Of a stretch of 64,000 nucleotides of DNA, positions 42,997 through 50,915 are shown piece after piece. A program made the translations under genes and the position numbers. The stretch comes from Sinomonas atrocyanea. Lineage in GTDB: Bacteria; Actinomycetota; Actinomycetes; Actinomycetales; Micrococcaceae. The notes beneath the pieces are model-generated. The model was given only the letters and a program-made list of their open reading frames with translations. It did no database searches and was not told the origin of the DNA. How positions within the stretch are numbered: position 1 is the stretch's first letter; each line of letters begins with the position of its first letter. The stretch spans positions 558,001 through 622,000 of the forward strand of contig NZ_CP014518.1 of NCBI RefSeq assembly GCF_001577305.1. The letters are read 5' to 3'.

Positions 42997-43956
42997 TCAG
43001 GCAGGGGCTTCCTGCAGGGAGAGCCGGCTGCGGAACTCGGTGTCACGACCGGTGAGGGGGTCCCGGAACCGGATCCCGCGCGCGAGGAGCTGGAGGGGGC
43101 GCGCGTAGTCGTCCGGGGCCTGGTCCAGCAGCACCGGGTAGAACGGATCGTGCATGATCCCGGCCCCGAGCCCGGCCAGATGCACGCGCAGCTGGTGGGT
43201 CTTGCCGGTGTGCGGCTCGAGCCGGAACAGGGCCCGCGGCGCGTCCGCCGGGCCGCCCACGCGCTCCAGGCTCACACGGGTCTCAGCGTTGGGTTGGCCG
43301 TCCACCACCGAGGCCAGGAGGTAGTCGCGCCGCTTCTCCATGCGGTTGCGCACCACGACGGGTGCGGCGAACCGCTCGGCCGCCCACCCGGCGTCGTGCG
43401 CTCCGGCGCCAGAGCCGGAGGGGTCCAGCGCGCTCACGCACTCGTACTCCTTGCGCACGGCCCGGCGCTCGAAGAGGACCTGGTACTTCCCGCGGGTGGC
43501 CGGATTCACCGAGAACAGCAGCACCCCGGCGGTCATGCGGTCCAGGCGGTGCATGGGGATGAGGTCGGGCAGGTCGAGGGCGTTGCGCAGCCGCACTAGC
43601 GCGGACTCCTGGATGTAGGCGCCGCCCGGGGTCGTGGGGAGGAAGTGCGGCTTGTCCGCCACGAGCAGGTGCTCGTCGCGGTGCAGCACGGAGATCTCCA
43701 CCGGCAGGCGCTCCTCCGGGGGCAGCGTGCGGTAGTACCAGATGAACGTGTGCTCCTCGAGCGGGGTACCCCGGTGCAGGGGCGAGCCGTCCATCCCGAC
43801 GATCTCCCCGCCGTCGAACCTCGCCAGGATCCCCTCGGGGTCGATGTGGCCCCAACGGTGGAGCATGTAGTCCAGCGCCGTCCCCCAGGGCCCCTCGGCC
43901 GGCAGGCGCAGGCGCGTCGCGTTGACGCCGTCGCGCACGGGCAAGGGGGATTTCAT
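42997..43956 (-). CDS. RluA-type pseudouridine synthase
   Basis: A 319-residue protein with a short N-terminal region and an RluA-like catalytic domain: MHRLDRMTAGVLLFS holds the catalytic Asp, followed by YECVSALD-type and RLEPHTGKTHQLRVHLAGLG segments. It modifies uridines in rRNA or tRNA; the target cannot be told from sequence. The ATG at 43956 follows GAAAGG; a GTG immediately upstream (43959) is an alternative. It is divergent from ppc across 48 bp. Confidence 0.9.
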   Translation of the reverse strand: MKSPLPVRDGVNATRLRLPAEGPWGTALDYMLHRWGHIDPEGILARFDGGEIVGMDGSPLHRGTPLEEHTFIWYYRTLPPEERLPVEISVLHRDEHLLVADKPHFLPTTPGGAYIQESALVRLRNALDLPDLIPMHRLDRMTAGVLLFSVNPATRGKYQVLFERRAVRKEYECVSALDPSGSGAGAHDAGWAAERFAAPVVVRNRMEKRRDYLLASVVDGQPNAETRVSLERVGGPADAPRALFRLEPHTGKTHQLRVHLAGLGAGIMHDPFYPVLLDQAPDDYARPLQLLARGIRFRDPLTGRDTEFRSRLSLQEAPA

Positions 43957-44004
43957 CACCTTTCAAGGGTATCCTCGCGCTGGAAACCTAGCCTCTGGAG
44001 TGCC

Positions 44005-46878
44005 ATGCCCGCGTCTGCCGACGCCCCAGATCCCGCGGCCACGCCGCCCGAGGACGCCGCCCCAGCCGCGGAGCTGCGCGCCGACGTCCGGCGCGTCTCG
44101 ACGCTGCTCGGCGAGTCCCTCGTCCGCCAGCACGGCCCGGGGCTCCTGCGCCTCGTCGAGGAGGTGCGGCTGCTGACCAAGGAGTCGAAGGAGGCCGCAC
44201 GCGGCGGGGCCGGGGCGCTCGGCCCGTGGAACGCGGCCGACGTCGCCGCGCAGGTCCGCGAGCTGCTCGCCTCCCTGCCGCTCGAGCAGGCGACCGAGCT
44301 CGTGCGCGCCTTCGCCTTCTACTTCCACCTGGCGAACGCGGCCGAGCAGCTGCACCGGGTGCGGGAGCTGGGGGAGAGGCCGGACGACGCCGGGTGGCTG
44401 GCCGCCGCGGTCCGGGACATCGCCGAGCAGGCCGGCGCCGAGGCCCTCCAGCAGACGGTGGACTCCCTCGACGTCCGCCCGGTCTTCACCGCCCATCCCA
44501 CGGAGGCCACGCGCCGCTCGGTGCTGGACAAGCTGCGGGCGATCGACCGCATCCTCGAGGTGCCCGCCGCCGAGGGCTCGGCGCTGCGCCGCCGGCAGGA
44601 CCGGCGCCTCGCGGAGATCATCGACCAAATGTGGCAGACCGACGAGGTCCGCCTCGTGAGCCCGGCACCCCTCGACGAGGCCCGCAACGCGGTGTACTAC
44701 CTGGGCGAGATCCTCACCGGCGCGCTGCCCGCGGTCCTCGACGAGCTCGCCGACCTCCTCGCCGAGCACGGGGTCACGCTCCCGCCGGGCCGCGTGCCGC
44801 TGCGGTTCGGCTCCTGGATCGGCGGGGACCGGGACGGCAACCCGAACGTGACCCCCGAGGTGACCCGGGAGATCCTGGGGCTGCAGAACCAGACCGCGGT
44901 GCGGATCGCCGTTGGCGTGGTCGACGAGCTCATCAGCTCCCTGTCGAACTCGACCGACCTCACCCACGTGGGGCCCGAGCTCGAGGAGTCGATCCGCGAG
45001 GACCTGGACCGGCTCCCCTCCCTCGACCCCCGCGTCCTCGAGCTCAACGCCCACGAGCCCTACCGGCTCAAGCTGACGTGCATCAAGGCCAAGCTGCTCA
45101 ACACCGGCCGCCGCGTCGCCTCCGGCGCCCCCCACGAGGCTGGCCGCGACTACGTCAACGCCGGCCAGCTCGCCGCGGACCTCGACGTCGTCGAGCGCTC
45201 CCTGCGCTCGCACTCGCCGCTCGCGGCCGACGGCGCGCTGGGCACCGCCCGCCGCATCCTCGCCTCGTTCGGGCTCCACCTCGCCACGCTCGACATCCGC
45301 GAGCACGCCGACTACCACCACGAGGCCGTGGGGCTCCTGCTCGACCCCCTCGGGGAGCTGCCCCGGCCGTTCCTCGAGCTGCCGCGTCCGGAGCGCCAGC
45401 GCGTGCTGGGGCGTGAGCTCGGCTCGCGGCGGCCGCTCTCCGGCCACCCGGTGGTCCTGCCAGGGCACGCCGGCAGGATCTACGAGACGATGCGCGTCAT
45501 CCGGCAGGCCCGCAGGCTCCTTGGCCCGGACGTCATCGAGACGTACATCGTCTCGGTGACCCGCGGCCCGGACGACGTTTTGGCCGCCGCGCTCCTGGCC
45601 CGCGAGGCCGGGCTCGTGCGCCTGTTCGGGGACGAGCCGTACTCGCACATCGGGTTCGCTCCGCTGCTCGAGTCGCTCGAGGAGCTCCGCAACGCGGCGG
45701 AGATCGTGGACGGGCTGCTGTCCGAGCCGGCGTACCGCGAGCTCGTCCGGCTGCGCGGGGACGTGCAGGAGGTCATGCTCGGCTACTCGGACTCGAACAT
45801 GGAGTCCGGCGTCTTCACGAGCCAGTGGGAGATCCACAAGGCCCAGCGGAACCTGCGCGACGTCGCCGCGCGCCACGGGGTGCGGCTGCGGCTGTTCCAC
45901 GGCCGGGGCGGCTCGGTGGGCCGCGGCGGGGGGCCCACGTACGAGGCCATCATGGCCCAGCCGAACGGGGTCCTCGAGGGCGAGATCAAGTTCACCGAGC
46001 AGGGCGAGGTCATCTCCGACAAGTACTCGCTGCCCGGCCTCGCGCGGGAGAGCCTCGAGCTCTCGCTCGCCGCCGTCATGCGCGCCACCGCGCTGCACCG
46101 GGACCCCCACACGGCCCTGAGCGACCGCGAGCGCTTCAGCGCCCTCATGGACCTGGTCTCGGACGCGGCGTTCGCCCGGTACCGCACGCTCATCGACGAT
46201 CCGGACCTGCCCGCCTACTTCCTGGCCTCGACCCCGGTGGAGCTGATCGGCCGGCTCAACATCGGGTCCCGTCCGGCGCGCCGGCCGGAGGCCGAGCCTG
46301 CCTCGGACGGGCTGCCCGGGCTCGAGGGCATGCGCGCCATCACCTGGGTGTTCGGCTGGACCCAGTCGCGGCAGATCGTCCCGGGCTGGTTCGGCGTCGG
46401 CTCCGGGCTGCGGGCGGCCCGGGAGGCGGGCAAGGACCGCGAGCTGCGCGAGATGTACGCGCGCTGGCCGATCTTCGCCTCGGTGATCTCCAACGTCGAG
46501 ATGACCCTGGCCAAGACCGACCTCGAGATCGCCTCGCACTACGTCTCCACGCTCGTCCCGCCCGCCCTGCACCGGTTCTTCGACGCGATCCGCGCCGAGT
46601 TCGAGCTCACCGTCGCCGAGGTGCGCCGGCTCACGGGGGAGTCGGAGCTGCTCGATGCCTCCCCGACCCTCAAGCGGACGCTCGAGATCCGGGACCAGTA
46701 CCTCGACCCGATCAGCTACCTGCAGGTCGAGCTGCTGCGGCGGCTCCGGGCCGGGGCGTCCGGCGAGGAGGCGGACCGGGAGCACGACGGCGCGGGGCCG
46801 GGGACCGCGGAGAAGCTGCAGCGGGCGCTGCTCATCACCATCAACGGCGTGGCCGCGGGACTGCGGAACACCGGTTAG
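44005..46878 (+). CDS. ppc: Phosphoenolpyruvate carboxylase
   Basis: A 957-residue PEP carboxylase, which carboxylates PEP to oxaloacetate (anaplerosis). The first signature VFTAHPTEATRRS carries the catalytic His, the glycine-rich loop is FHGRGGSVGRGGGPTYEAI, and the C terminus ends in the canonical RNTG. The second signature reads VMLGYSDSNMESG, with Met where the classical motif has Lys (see findings). Length is normal (about 880-970). The ATG at 44005 follows CTGGAG; the frame is open for 120 codons upstream without signals. It is followed by hsp20. Confidence 0.97.
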   Translation: MPASADAPDPAATPPEDAAPAAELRADVRRVSTLLGESLVRQHGPGLLRLVEEVRLLTKESKEAARGGAGALGPWNAADVAAQVRELLASLPLEQATELVRAFAFYFHLANAAEQLHRVRELGERPDDAGWLAAAVRDIAEQAGAEALQQTVDSLDVRPVFTAHPTEATRRSVLDKLRAIDRILEVPAAEGSALRRRQDRRLAEIIDQMWQTDEVRLVSPAPLDEARNAVYYLGEILTGALPAVLDELADLLAEHGVTLPPGRVPLRFGSWIGGDRDGNPNVTPEVTREILGLQNQTAVRIAVGVVDELISSLSNSTDLTHVGPELEESIREDLDRLPSLDPRVLELNAHEPYRLKLTCIKAKLLNTGRRVASGAPHEAGRDYVNAGQLAADLDVVERSLRSHSPLAADGALGTARRILASFGLHLATLDIREHADYHHEAVGLLLDPLGELPRPFLELPRPERQRVLGRELGSRRPLSGHPVVLPGHAGRIYETMRVIRQARRLLGPDVIETYIVSVTRGPDDVLAAALLAREAGLVRLFGDEPYSHIGFAPLLESLEELRNAAEIVDGLLSEPAYRELVRLRGDVQEVMLGYSDSNMESGVFTSQWEIHKAQRNLRDVAARHGVRLRLFHGRGGSVGRGGGPTYEAIMAQPNGVLEGEIKFTEQGEVISDKYSLPGLARESLELSLAAVMRATALHRDPHTALSDRERFSALMDLVSDAAFARYRTLIDDPDLPAYFLASTPVELIGRLNIGSRPARRPEAEPASDGLPGLEGMRAITWVFGWTQSRQIVPGWFGVGSGLRAAREAGKDRELREMYARWPIFASVISNVEMTLAKTDLEIASHYVSTLVPPALHRFFDAIRAEFELTVAEVRRLTGESELLDASPTLKRTLEIRDQYLDPISYLQVELLRRLRAGASGEEADREHDGAGPGTAEKLQRALLITINGVAAGLRNTG

Positions 46879-46886
46879 CCCCAGGG

Positions 46887-46900
46887 GGGACCATAGGCCC
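46887..46900. promoter_or_regulatory. Candidate DosR-type box upstream of hsp20
   Basis: GGGAC-CATA-GGCCC fits GGGnC-N4-GnCCC and differs from the core of the mycobacterial DosR consensus (GGGACTATAGTCCC) at only two positions. It lies 81 bp before the hsp20 ATG. hspX is the classical DosR target. Confidence 0.6.
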
Positions 46901-46980
46901 TTCCGGCCTTCGCGGGTGCGAGGGAGGCTGGTTCCGGCGGGACCGCAAGGAGCCCCGCCGAGGGAGGAAGGTGAGCAGAG

Positions 46981-47406
46981 ATGACTGAACTGACCCGATG
47001 GTTCGACTCGCGCCGCACGCCGTTCGAGCTCATCGAGAGGCTCTTCGAGGGCGATGCCGGCCAGGGCGCAGCCATCAAGGTCGAGGAGGTGCGCGACGGC
47101 GATTCGCTCGTGGTCCGGGCCGAGCTTCCGGGCATCGACCCCGAGAAGGACGTCGACGTGAGCGTCTCCGACGGTGCCCTCCACATCAGCGCGCACCGCG
47201 AGGAGAAGTCCGAGGAGAAGTCGAAGGGCTCCTACCGCAGTGAGTTCCGCTACGGCTCGTTCTCCCGGACCCTGCCCCTGCCCGAGGGTGCGACTGCCGA
47301 CTCGGTCACGGCCTCCTACAAGGACGGCGTGCTCGAGGTCCGGGTGCCCGTGCCCACGACGCCGCCGACGCCGCCGTCGTCCAAGATCCAGGTCACGCGC
47401 GGCTGA
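46981..47406 (+). CDS. Hsp20/alpha-crystallin family chaperone
   Basis: A 141-residue small heat-shock protein with an alpha-crystallin domain (residues about 40-130): VEEVRDGDSLVVRAELPGIDPEKDVDVSV, YRSEFRYGSFSRTLPLPEGA, and ASYKDGVLEVRVPVP. The C-terminal IQV is a degenerate IxI anchor. It prevents aggregation of unfolded proteins. The ATG follows GGAAGGTGAGCAG. The upstream DosR-like box and downstream DosR/DosS-like genes suggest it is the counterpart of mycobacterial HspX, induced in hypoxia or stationary phase. Confidence 0.93.
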   Translation: MTELTRWFDSRRTPFELIERLFEGDAGQGAAIKVEEVRDGDSLVVRAELPGIDPEKDVDVSVSDGALHISAHREEKSEEKSKGSYRSEFRYGSFSRTLPLPEGATADSVTASYKDGVLEVRVPVPTTPPTPPSSKIQVTRG

Positions 47407-47458
47407 GACCTGGCGTCCGGGTAGCGGCCTCAAGCAGCTGGGACCGCCGCCTGAAACT

Positions 47459-47503
47459 GGTGGCCCCGCGCCGCACAGCCTGTCTGTGCGGTGCGGGGCC
47501 ACC
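47459..47503 (+). terminator. Terminator hairpin downstream of hsp20
   Basis: A 20-bp stem (GGTGGCCCCGCGCCGCACAG / CTGTGCGGTGCGGGGCCACC, one G-T pair) with a 5-base loop is followed by TTCC. Confidence 0.75.
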
Positions 47504-47512
47504 TTCCTGTGC

Positions 47513-47720
47513 CCCGGGGTCACGTCTCACCTAACCCGGGGTCATGTCTCACCTAACCCGGGGTCATGTCTCAGCTGACCCGGGGTCACGTCCTGCTGAC
47601 CCGGGGTCAGGTCCTGGGGGACCCGGGGTCACGTCTCGGCTGACCCGGGGTCAGGTCCTGGGGGATCCGGGGTCAGGTCCTAGGGGATCCGGGGTCACCT
47701 CTCGTGTGACGCGGGGGTCG
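47513..47720. repeat. Ten-copy palindromic tandem array, 22-bp period
   Basis: The core GGGGTCA begins at 47516, 47538, 47560, 47582, 47603, 47625, 47647, 47669 and 47691, with a degenerate tenth copy at 47714. Most junctions read TGACCCGGGGTCA, itself a palindrome; linkers alternate between GTCTCACCTAA-like and GTCCTGGGGGA-like. There are no spacers of unique sequence. The 462-bp gap 47407-47868 holds a terminator, this array, repeat copy C and no gene. Confidence 0.9.
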
Positions 47721-47790
47721 CATGGATCAGGCGGCGGACCCAAGGCCCCCATGACCCTGGCTCCGCCGCCTGCGGTTGGCCCCGGTGACG

Positions 47791-47845
47791 GGCAACGCGT
47801 ACCCGAAAGCCGGAAAAGGCGACGAGATGCGTACCCGAAACGGGG
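47791..47845 (+). repeat. Dispersed intergenic repeat, copy C
   Basis: GCGTACCCGAAAGCCGGAAAAGG is followed by GGCGACGAGATGCGTACCCG and AAACGGGGAG. The same composite occurs in copies A and B. It lies just beyond the 3' end of ppsA. Confidence 0.75.
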
Positions 47846-47868
47846 AGACTGGTGGGTGGAGGGCGCCG

Positions 47869-50310
47869 CTAGTTCGGCTGCGCGTCCTGGCGCCCGGGGC
47901 CTGCCCCCGGGCCGCCGTGCCGGGCCTCGGCCGCCGCGATGATCGGGACGGTGCGCAGGACGCTGTCCGGATTGAGGGAGATCGAGTCGATGCCCTCGCC
48001 GACGAGGAACTCCGCGAAGTCCGGATGGTTGCTGGGGCCCTGGCCGCAGATCCCGATCGGGATGCCGCCGGCGTGCGCCTTGCGGATGGCCTCGGCGATC
48101 ATCGTGGTGACGGCCTCGTCCCGCTCATCGAACTGCGCCGCCAGGCGCGCGGAGTCCCGGTCCACGCCGAGGACGAGCTGGGTGAGGTCATTGGAGCCGA
48201 TCGAGAACCCGTCGAAGCGGGCCGCGAACTTCTCGGCGAGGACTACGTTGGAGGGGATCTCGCACATCATGTAGACCTTGAGCCCGTTCTCGCCCCGCGC
48301 GAGGCCGTGCTCCGCCATGGCGGAAAGGACGGCGTCGGCCTCCGCGGGGGTCCGGCAGAACGGGACCATGACGACGACGTTGGCGAACCCGAGCTCCTCG
48401 CGCGCCTTCTTCAGGGCCCGGCACTCCAGCGCGAACCCCTCCCGGTAGCGCTCGTCGTGATAGCGCGACGCCCCGCGGAAGCCGAGCATCGGGTTCTCCT
48501 CGGCCTCCTCGAACGCGGCCCCGCCGAGGAGGTTCGCGTACTCGTTGGTCTTGAAGTCGCTCAGCCGCACGATCGCGGGGCCGGGATGGAACGGTGCCGC
48601 GATCTTCGCGATGCCGGTCGCGAGCCGGTCCACGAAGTACTCCGTCGGGTCCCGGTACCCCCGGGTCAGCGCCGCGATCTCCTCGCGCTCGCCGGCATCG
48701 GCGACCTTCTCGGGGTGCACGAGCGCCATCGGGTGGACGCGGATGAGGTTCGAGATGATGAATTCCATCCGCGCGAGCCCCACGCCCGCCACCGGGAGCC
48801 GCCACCAGCGGAAGGCGGCGGACGGGTCGGCGAGGTTCACCATGACGTGCGTGCGGGTCGCGGGGAGGGCGCCGACGTCGGCCTCCTCCACCGTGAATGG
48901 AATCCTGCCGCCCAGCACGAGGCCCTCGGCGCCCTGGGCGCACGAGACGGTGATGGGCGCGCCGTCGGCGATCGCCGAGGTGCCGTCCACGGTGCCCACC
49001 ACGGCCGGGACTCCGAGCTCCCGGCTCACGATCGCCGCGTGGCTCGTGGGCCCACCGTGGTCGGTGACGATGCCGGAGGCCCGTTTCATGATGGGCACCC
49101 AGTCGGGATCGGTCATGGTGGTGACGAGCACGGAGCCGTCCCGGAACCCTGCGATCTGGGACGGGTCCGCGATGACGCACGCCTCGCCCACGGCGATGGC
49201 GTCCCCGATCGCGGCGCCCCGGGCCAGGACGGGCCCGGTCCCGTCGAGGCGGTGCACCCGCAGCGTCCCCGCGCCGAGCTTGGCCTGCACGGTCTCCGGC
49301 CGGGCCTGGACCATGAAGAGCTCGCCCGTCTCGCCGTCCTTGGCCCACTCCATGTCCATCGGCCGGCCGTAGTGCTCGGCCACGGCGGTGGCCCAGCGTG
49401 CCAGCGTGAGGACCTCGGAGTCGTCGAGCACGAAGGCGGCGCGCTCCGCCTCCGAGGTCTCGAGCAGGACCGTCCCCGAGCCGCCGGGGGCGAAGACGAG
49501 CTTGTGCTCCTTGGCCCCGGCGGTCCGTCCGATGATCGGCCGCAGGCCCGGATCGGCCACGAGCGGGGAGAACACCTCGTACGAGTCCGGGTTCACAGTA
49601 CCCTGAACCACCGTCTCGCCCAGCCCCCACGCGGCGCTGATCTCCACCATGCGCGGGAACCCGGACTCTGTGTCGAGGGAGAACATCACGCCCGAGCCGG
49701 CGAGGTCGGAACGGACCATGCGCTGCACCCCGATCGAGAGCGCCACGTCAAGGTGGTCCATCCCGTGCAGCTCGCGGTACGTGATCGCCCGGTCCGTGAA
49801 CAGCGAGGCGAAGCACCTGCGGCACGCGTCCAGCAGCTCGTCCTCTCCGGAGACGTTGAGGAAGGTCTCCTGCTGGCCCGCGAAGCTGGCCTCAGGCAGG
49901 TCCTCCGCGGTCGCACTGCTGCGCACCGCCACGGCGGGCCGCTCCTGGCCCACGCGGCCGGCGAGGTCGCGGTAGGCGGCGCCGACCGCCGTCGCGAGCG
50001 TCTCCGGGAGGGTAGCCGAGAGGAAGAGTTCGCGGATGGCTGCGCCGGTCGCCTTGAGACCAGGCTGCCCCGCGCGGAATGCGGTCAGCAGCGAGGCCAT
50101 CGTGGGACGGATGCCCGCGGCGTCGAGGTAGAGGCGGTAGGCGTCCGCGGTGGTGGCGAAGCCCTCGGGGACGGCCACGCCCACGGAGGCCAGGTGCCGG
50201 GTGAGCTCGCCGAGCGAGGCGTTCTTCCCGCCGACCCGCGGGACGTCGGCGATGCCGACGTCGTCGAACGCCACCACGAGCTCCGTGCCCGGGCGGGCGG
50301 GCGCGCTCAC
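47869..50310 (-). CDS. ppsA: Phosphoenolpyruvate synthase
   Basis: An 813-residue PEP synthase, which makes PEP from pyruvate and ATP and opposes ppc and pyruvate kinase in gluconeogenesis. It has an N-terminal ATP-grasp domain (GGKNASLGELTRHL, AVRSSATAEDLPEASFAGQQETFLNV), the phosphohistidine domain with GGPTSHAAIVSREL, and the C-terminal PEP-binding barrel ending in GICGQGPSNHPDFAEFL with the catalytic Cys. The start is GTG 50310, 5 bases after the four-helix gene, so the two form an operon. A DosR-like half-palindrome (50811-50824) stands in their promoter region. Confidence 0.95.
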   Translation of the reverse strand: MSAPARPGTELVVAFDDVGIADVPRVGGKNASLGELTRHLASVGVAVPEGFATTADAYRLYLDAAGIRPTMASLLTAFRAGQPGLKATGAAIRELFLSATLPETLATAVGAAYRDLAGRVGQERPAVAVRSSATAEDLPEASFAGQQETFLNVSGEDELLDACRRCFASLFTDRAITYRELHGMDHLDVALSIGVQRMVRSDLAGSGVMFSLDTESGFPRMVEISAAWGLGETVVQGTVNPDSYEVFSPLVADPGLRPIIGRTAGAKEHKLVFAPGGSGTVLLETSEAERAAFVLDDSEVLTLARWATAVAEHYGRPMDMEWAKDGETGELFMVQARPETVQAKLGAGTLRVHRLDGTGPVLARGAAIGDAIAVGEACVIADPSQIAGFRDGSVLVTTMTDPDWVPIMKRASGIVTDHGGPTSHAAIVSRELGVPAVVGTVDGTSAIADGAPITVSCAQGAEGLVLGGRIPFTVEEADVGALPATRTHVMVNLADPSAAFRWWRLPVAGVGLARMEFIISNLIRVHPMALVHPEKVADAGEREEIAALTRGYRDPTEYFVDRLATGIAKIAAPFHPGPAIVRLSDFKTNEYANLLGGAAFEEAEENPMLGFRGASRYHDERYREGFALECRALKKAREELGFANVVVMVPFCRTPAEADAVLSAMAEHGLARGENGLKVYMMCEIPSNVVLAEKFAARFDGFSIGSNDLTQLVLGVDRDSARLAAQFDERDEAVTTMIAEAIRKAHAGGIPIGICGQGPSNHPDFAEFLVGEGIDSISLNPDSVLRTVPIIAAAEARHGGPGAGPGRQDAQPN

Positions 50311-50315
50311 GTGGC

Positions 50316-50726
50316 TCAGTCCAGCGCGAGCATGGCCGTGGCGGCCGCGCGGACGCGGGTGCAGGAGTCGGCCGTGACCCGGCAGTGCGGGTAGGCGCCC
50401 GCGTACACGCGGCACACGTCCTCGCACAGTGCGCTCACGTCGTCGAGCGCGCGCAGCACGGACGCCGGCGTGGGGCCGAAGTCCGAGCCGAAGCGGGAGA
50501 GGATCTGCGCGGACGCGGAACAGATCGCCGCACAGTTCAGCTGCGCCCGGATCACCTGCGTCAAGTGGCCCACCCCGGGCTCCTCGAGGCAGCTGTCCGC
50601 ACCGGTCGTGCAGGCCTGGCTGCAGGCGAGCGCCGCGTCAATGCACTCGCTGAGGGCCGTTCGCTGCGCCTCGGTCATGTCCGGCGCGGCCGGATGCACG
50701 ACGAGGGCCTGACGGGCGTGTGACAT
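50316..50726 (-). CDS. Cys-rich four-helix-bundle protein (copper-storage/DUF326-like)
   Basis: A 136-residue protein with cysteines spaced along amphipathic helices: SECIDAALACSQACTTGADSCLEE, LNCAAICSASAQIL, ALCEDVCRVYAGAYPHC and DSCTRV. This is the pattern of DUF326/Csp-type four-helix-bundle copper-binding proteins that hold Cu(I) inside the bundle. No signal peptide is present, which suggests a cytosolic Csp3-like role. It leads a two-gene operon with ppsA and is divergent from the DosS-like kinase gene. Confidence 0.85.
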   Translation of the reverse strand: MSHARQALVVHPAAPDMTEAQRTALSECIDAALACSQACTTGADSCLEEPGVGHLTQVIRAQLNCAAICSASAQILSRFGSDFGPTPASVLRALDDVSALCEDVCRVYAGAYPHCRVTADSCTRVRAAATAMLALD

Positions 50727-50810
50727 GGGCGCTCCTGGTCATCGGTCGCGGTGAGGGACGGGCGATGCCGCTCCTCACAGATTCTGCTGGCGCGCCCCCG
50801 GCGAGCGCGA

Positions 50811-50824
50811 GAGTCTTTGGTCCC
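50811..50824. promoter_or_regulatory. Candidate DosR-type box in the ppsA/kinase divergent region
   Basis: GAGTC-TTTG-GTCCC (minus strand GGGAC-CAAA-GACTC) matches GGGnC-N4-GnCCC with one mismatch. It lies 84 bp from the four-helix protein start and about 90 bp from the kinase start. Nothing else stands out in 50727-50915. Confidence 0.4.
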
Positions 50825-50915
50825 GAGGGCGTCCAGAATGCGGGGCCACAAGGGTGGTGGGCCGGCATCCACGCGTGCATACTGAGCGTGGGGGGAGGGG
50901 CGGTGGAAGCTTTCC

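Noticed and set aside
43963..47523. A 1186-codon open frame on the minus strand opposite ppc and hsp20
   Set aside because: Antisense shadow of two well-identified genes; composition is Arg/Gly/Glu/Val-rich and matches no family.
47513..47720. CRISPR array
   Set aside because: Units are contiguous with a 22-bp period and no unique spacers, and no cas genes are present.
47544..47942. A 132-codon plus-strand frame across the tandem array
   Set aside because: The frame exists only because the 22-bp repeat lacks stops in that phase; the peptide is a repeat artefact and no ribosome site precedes it.
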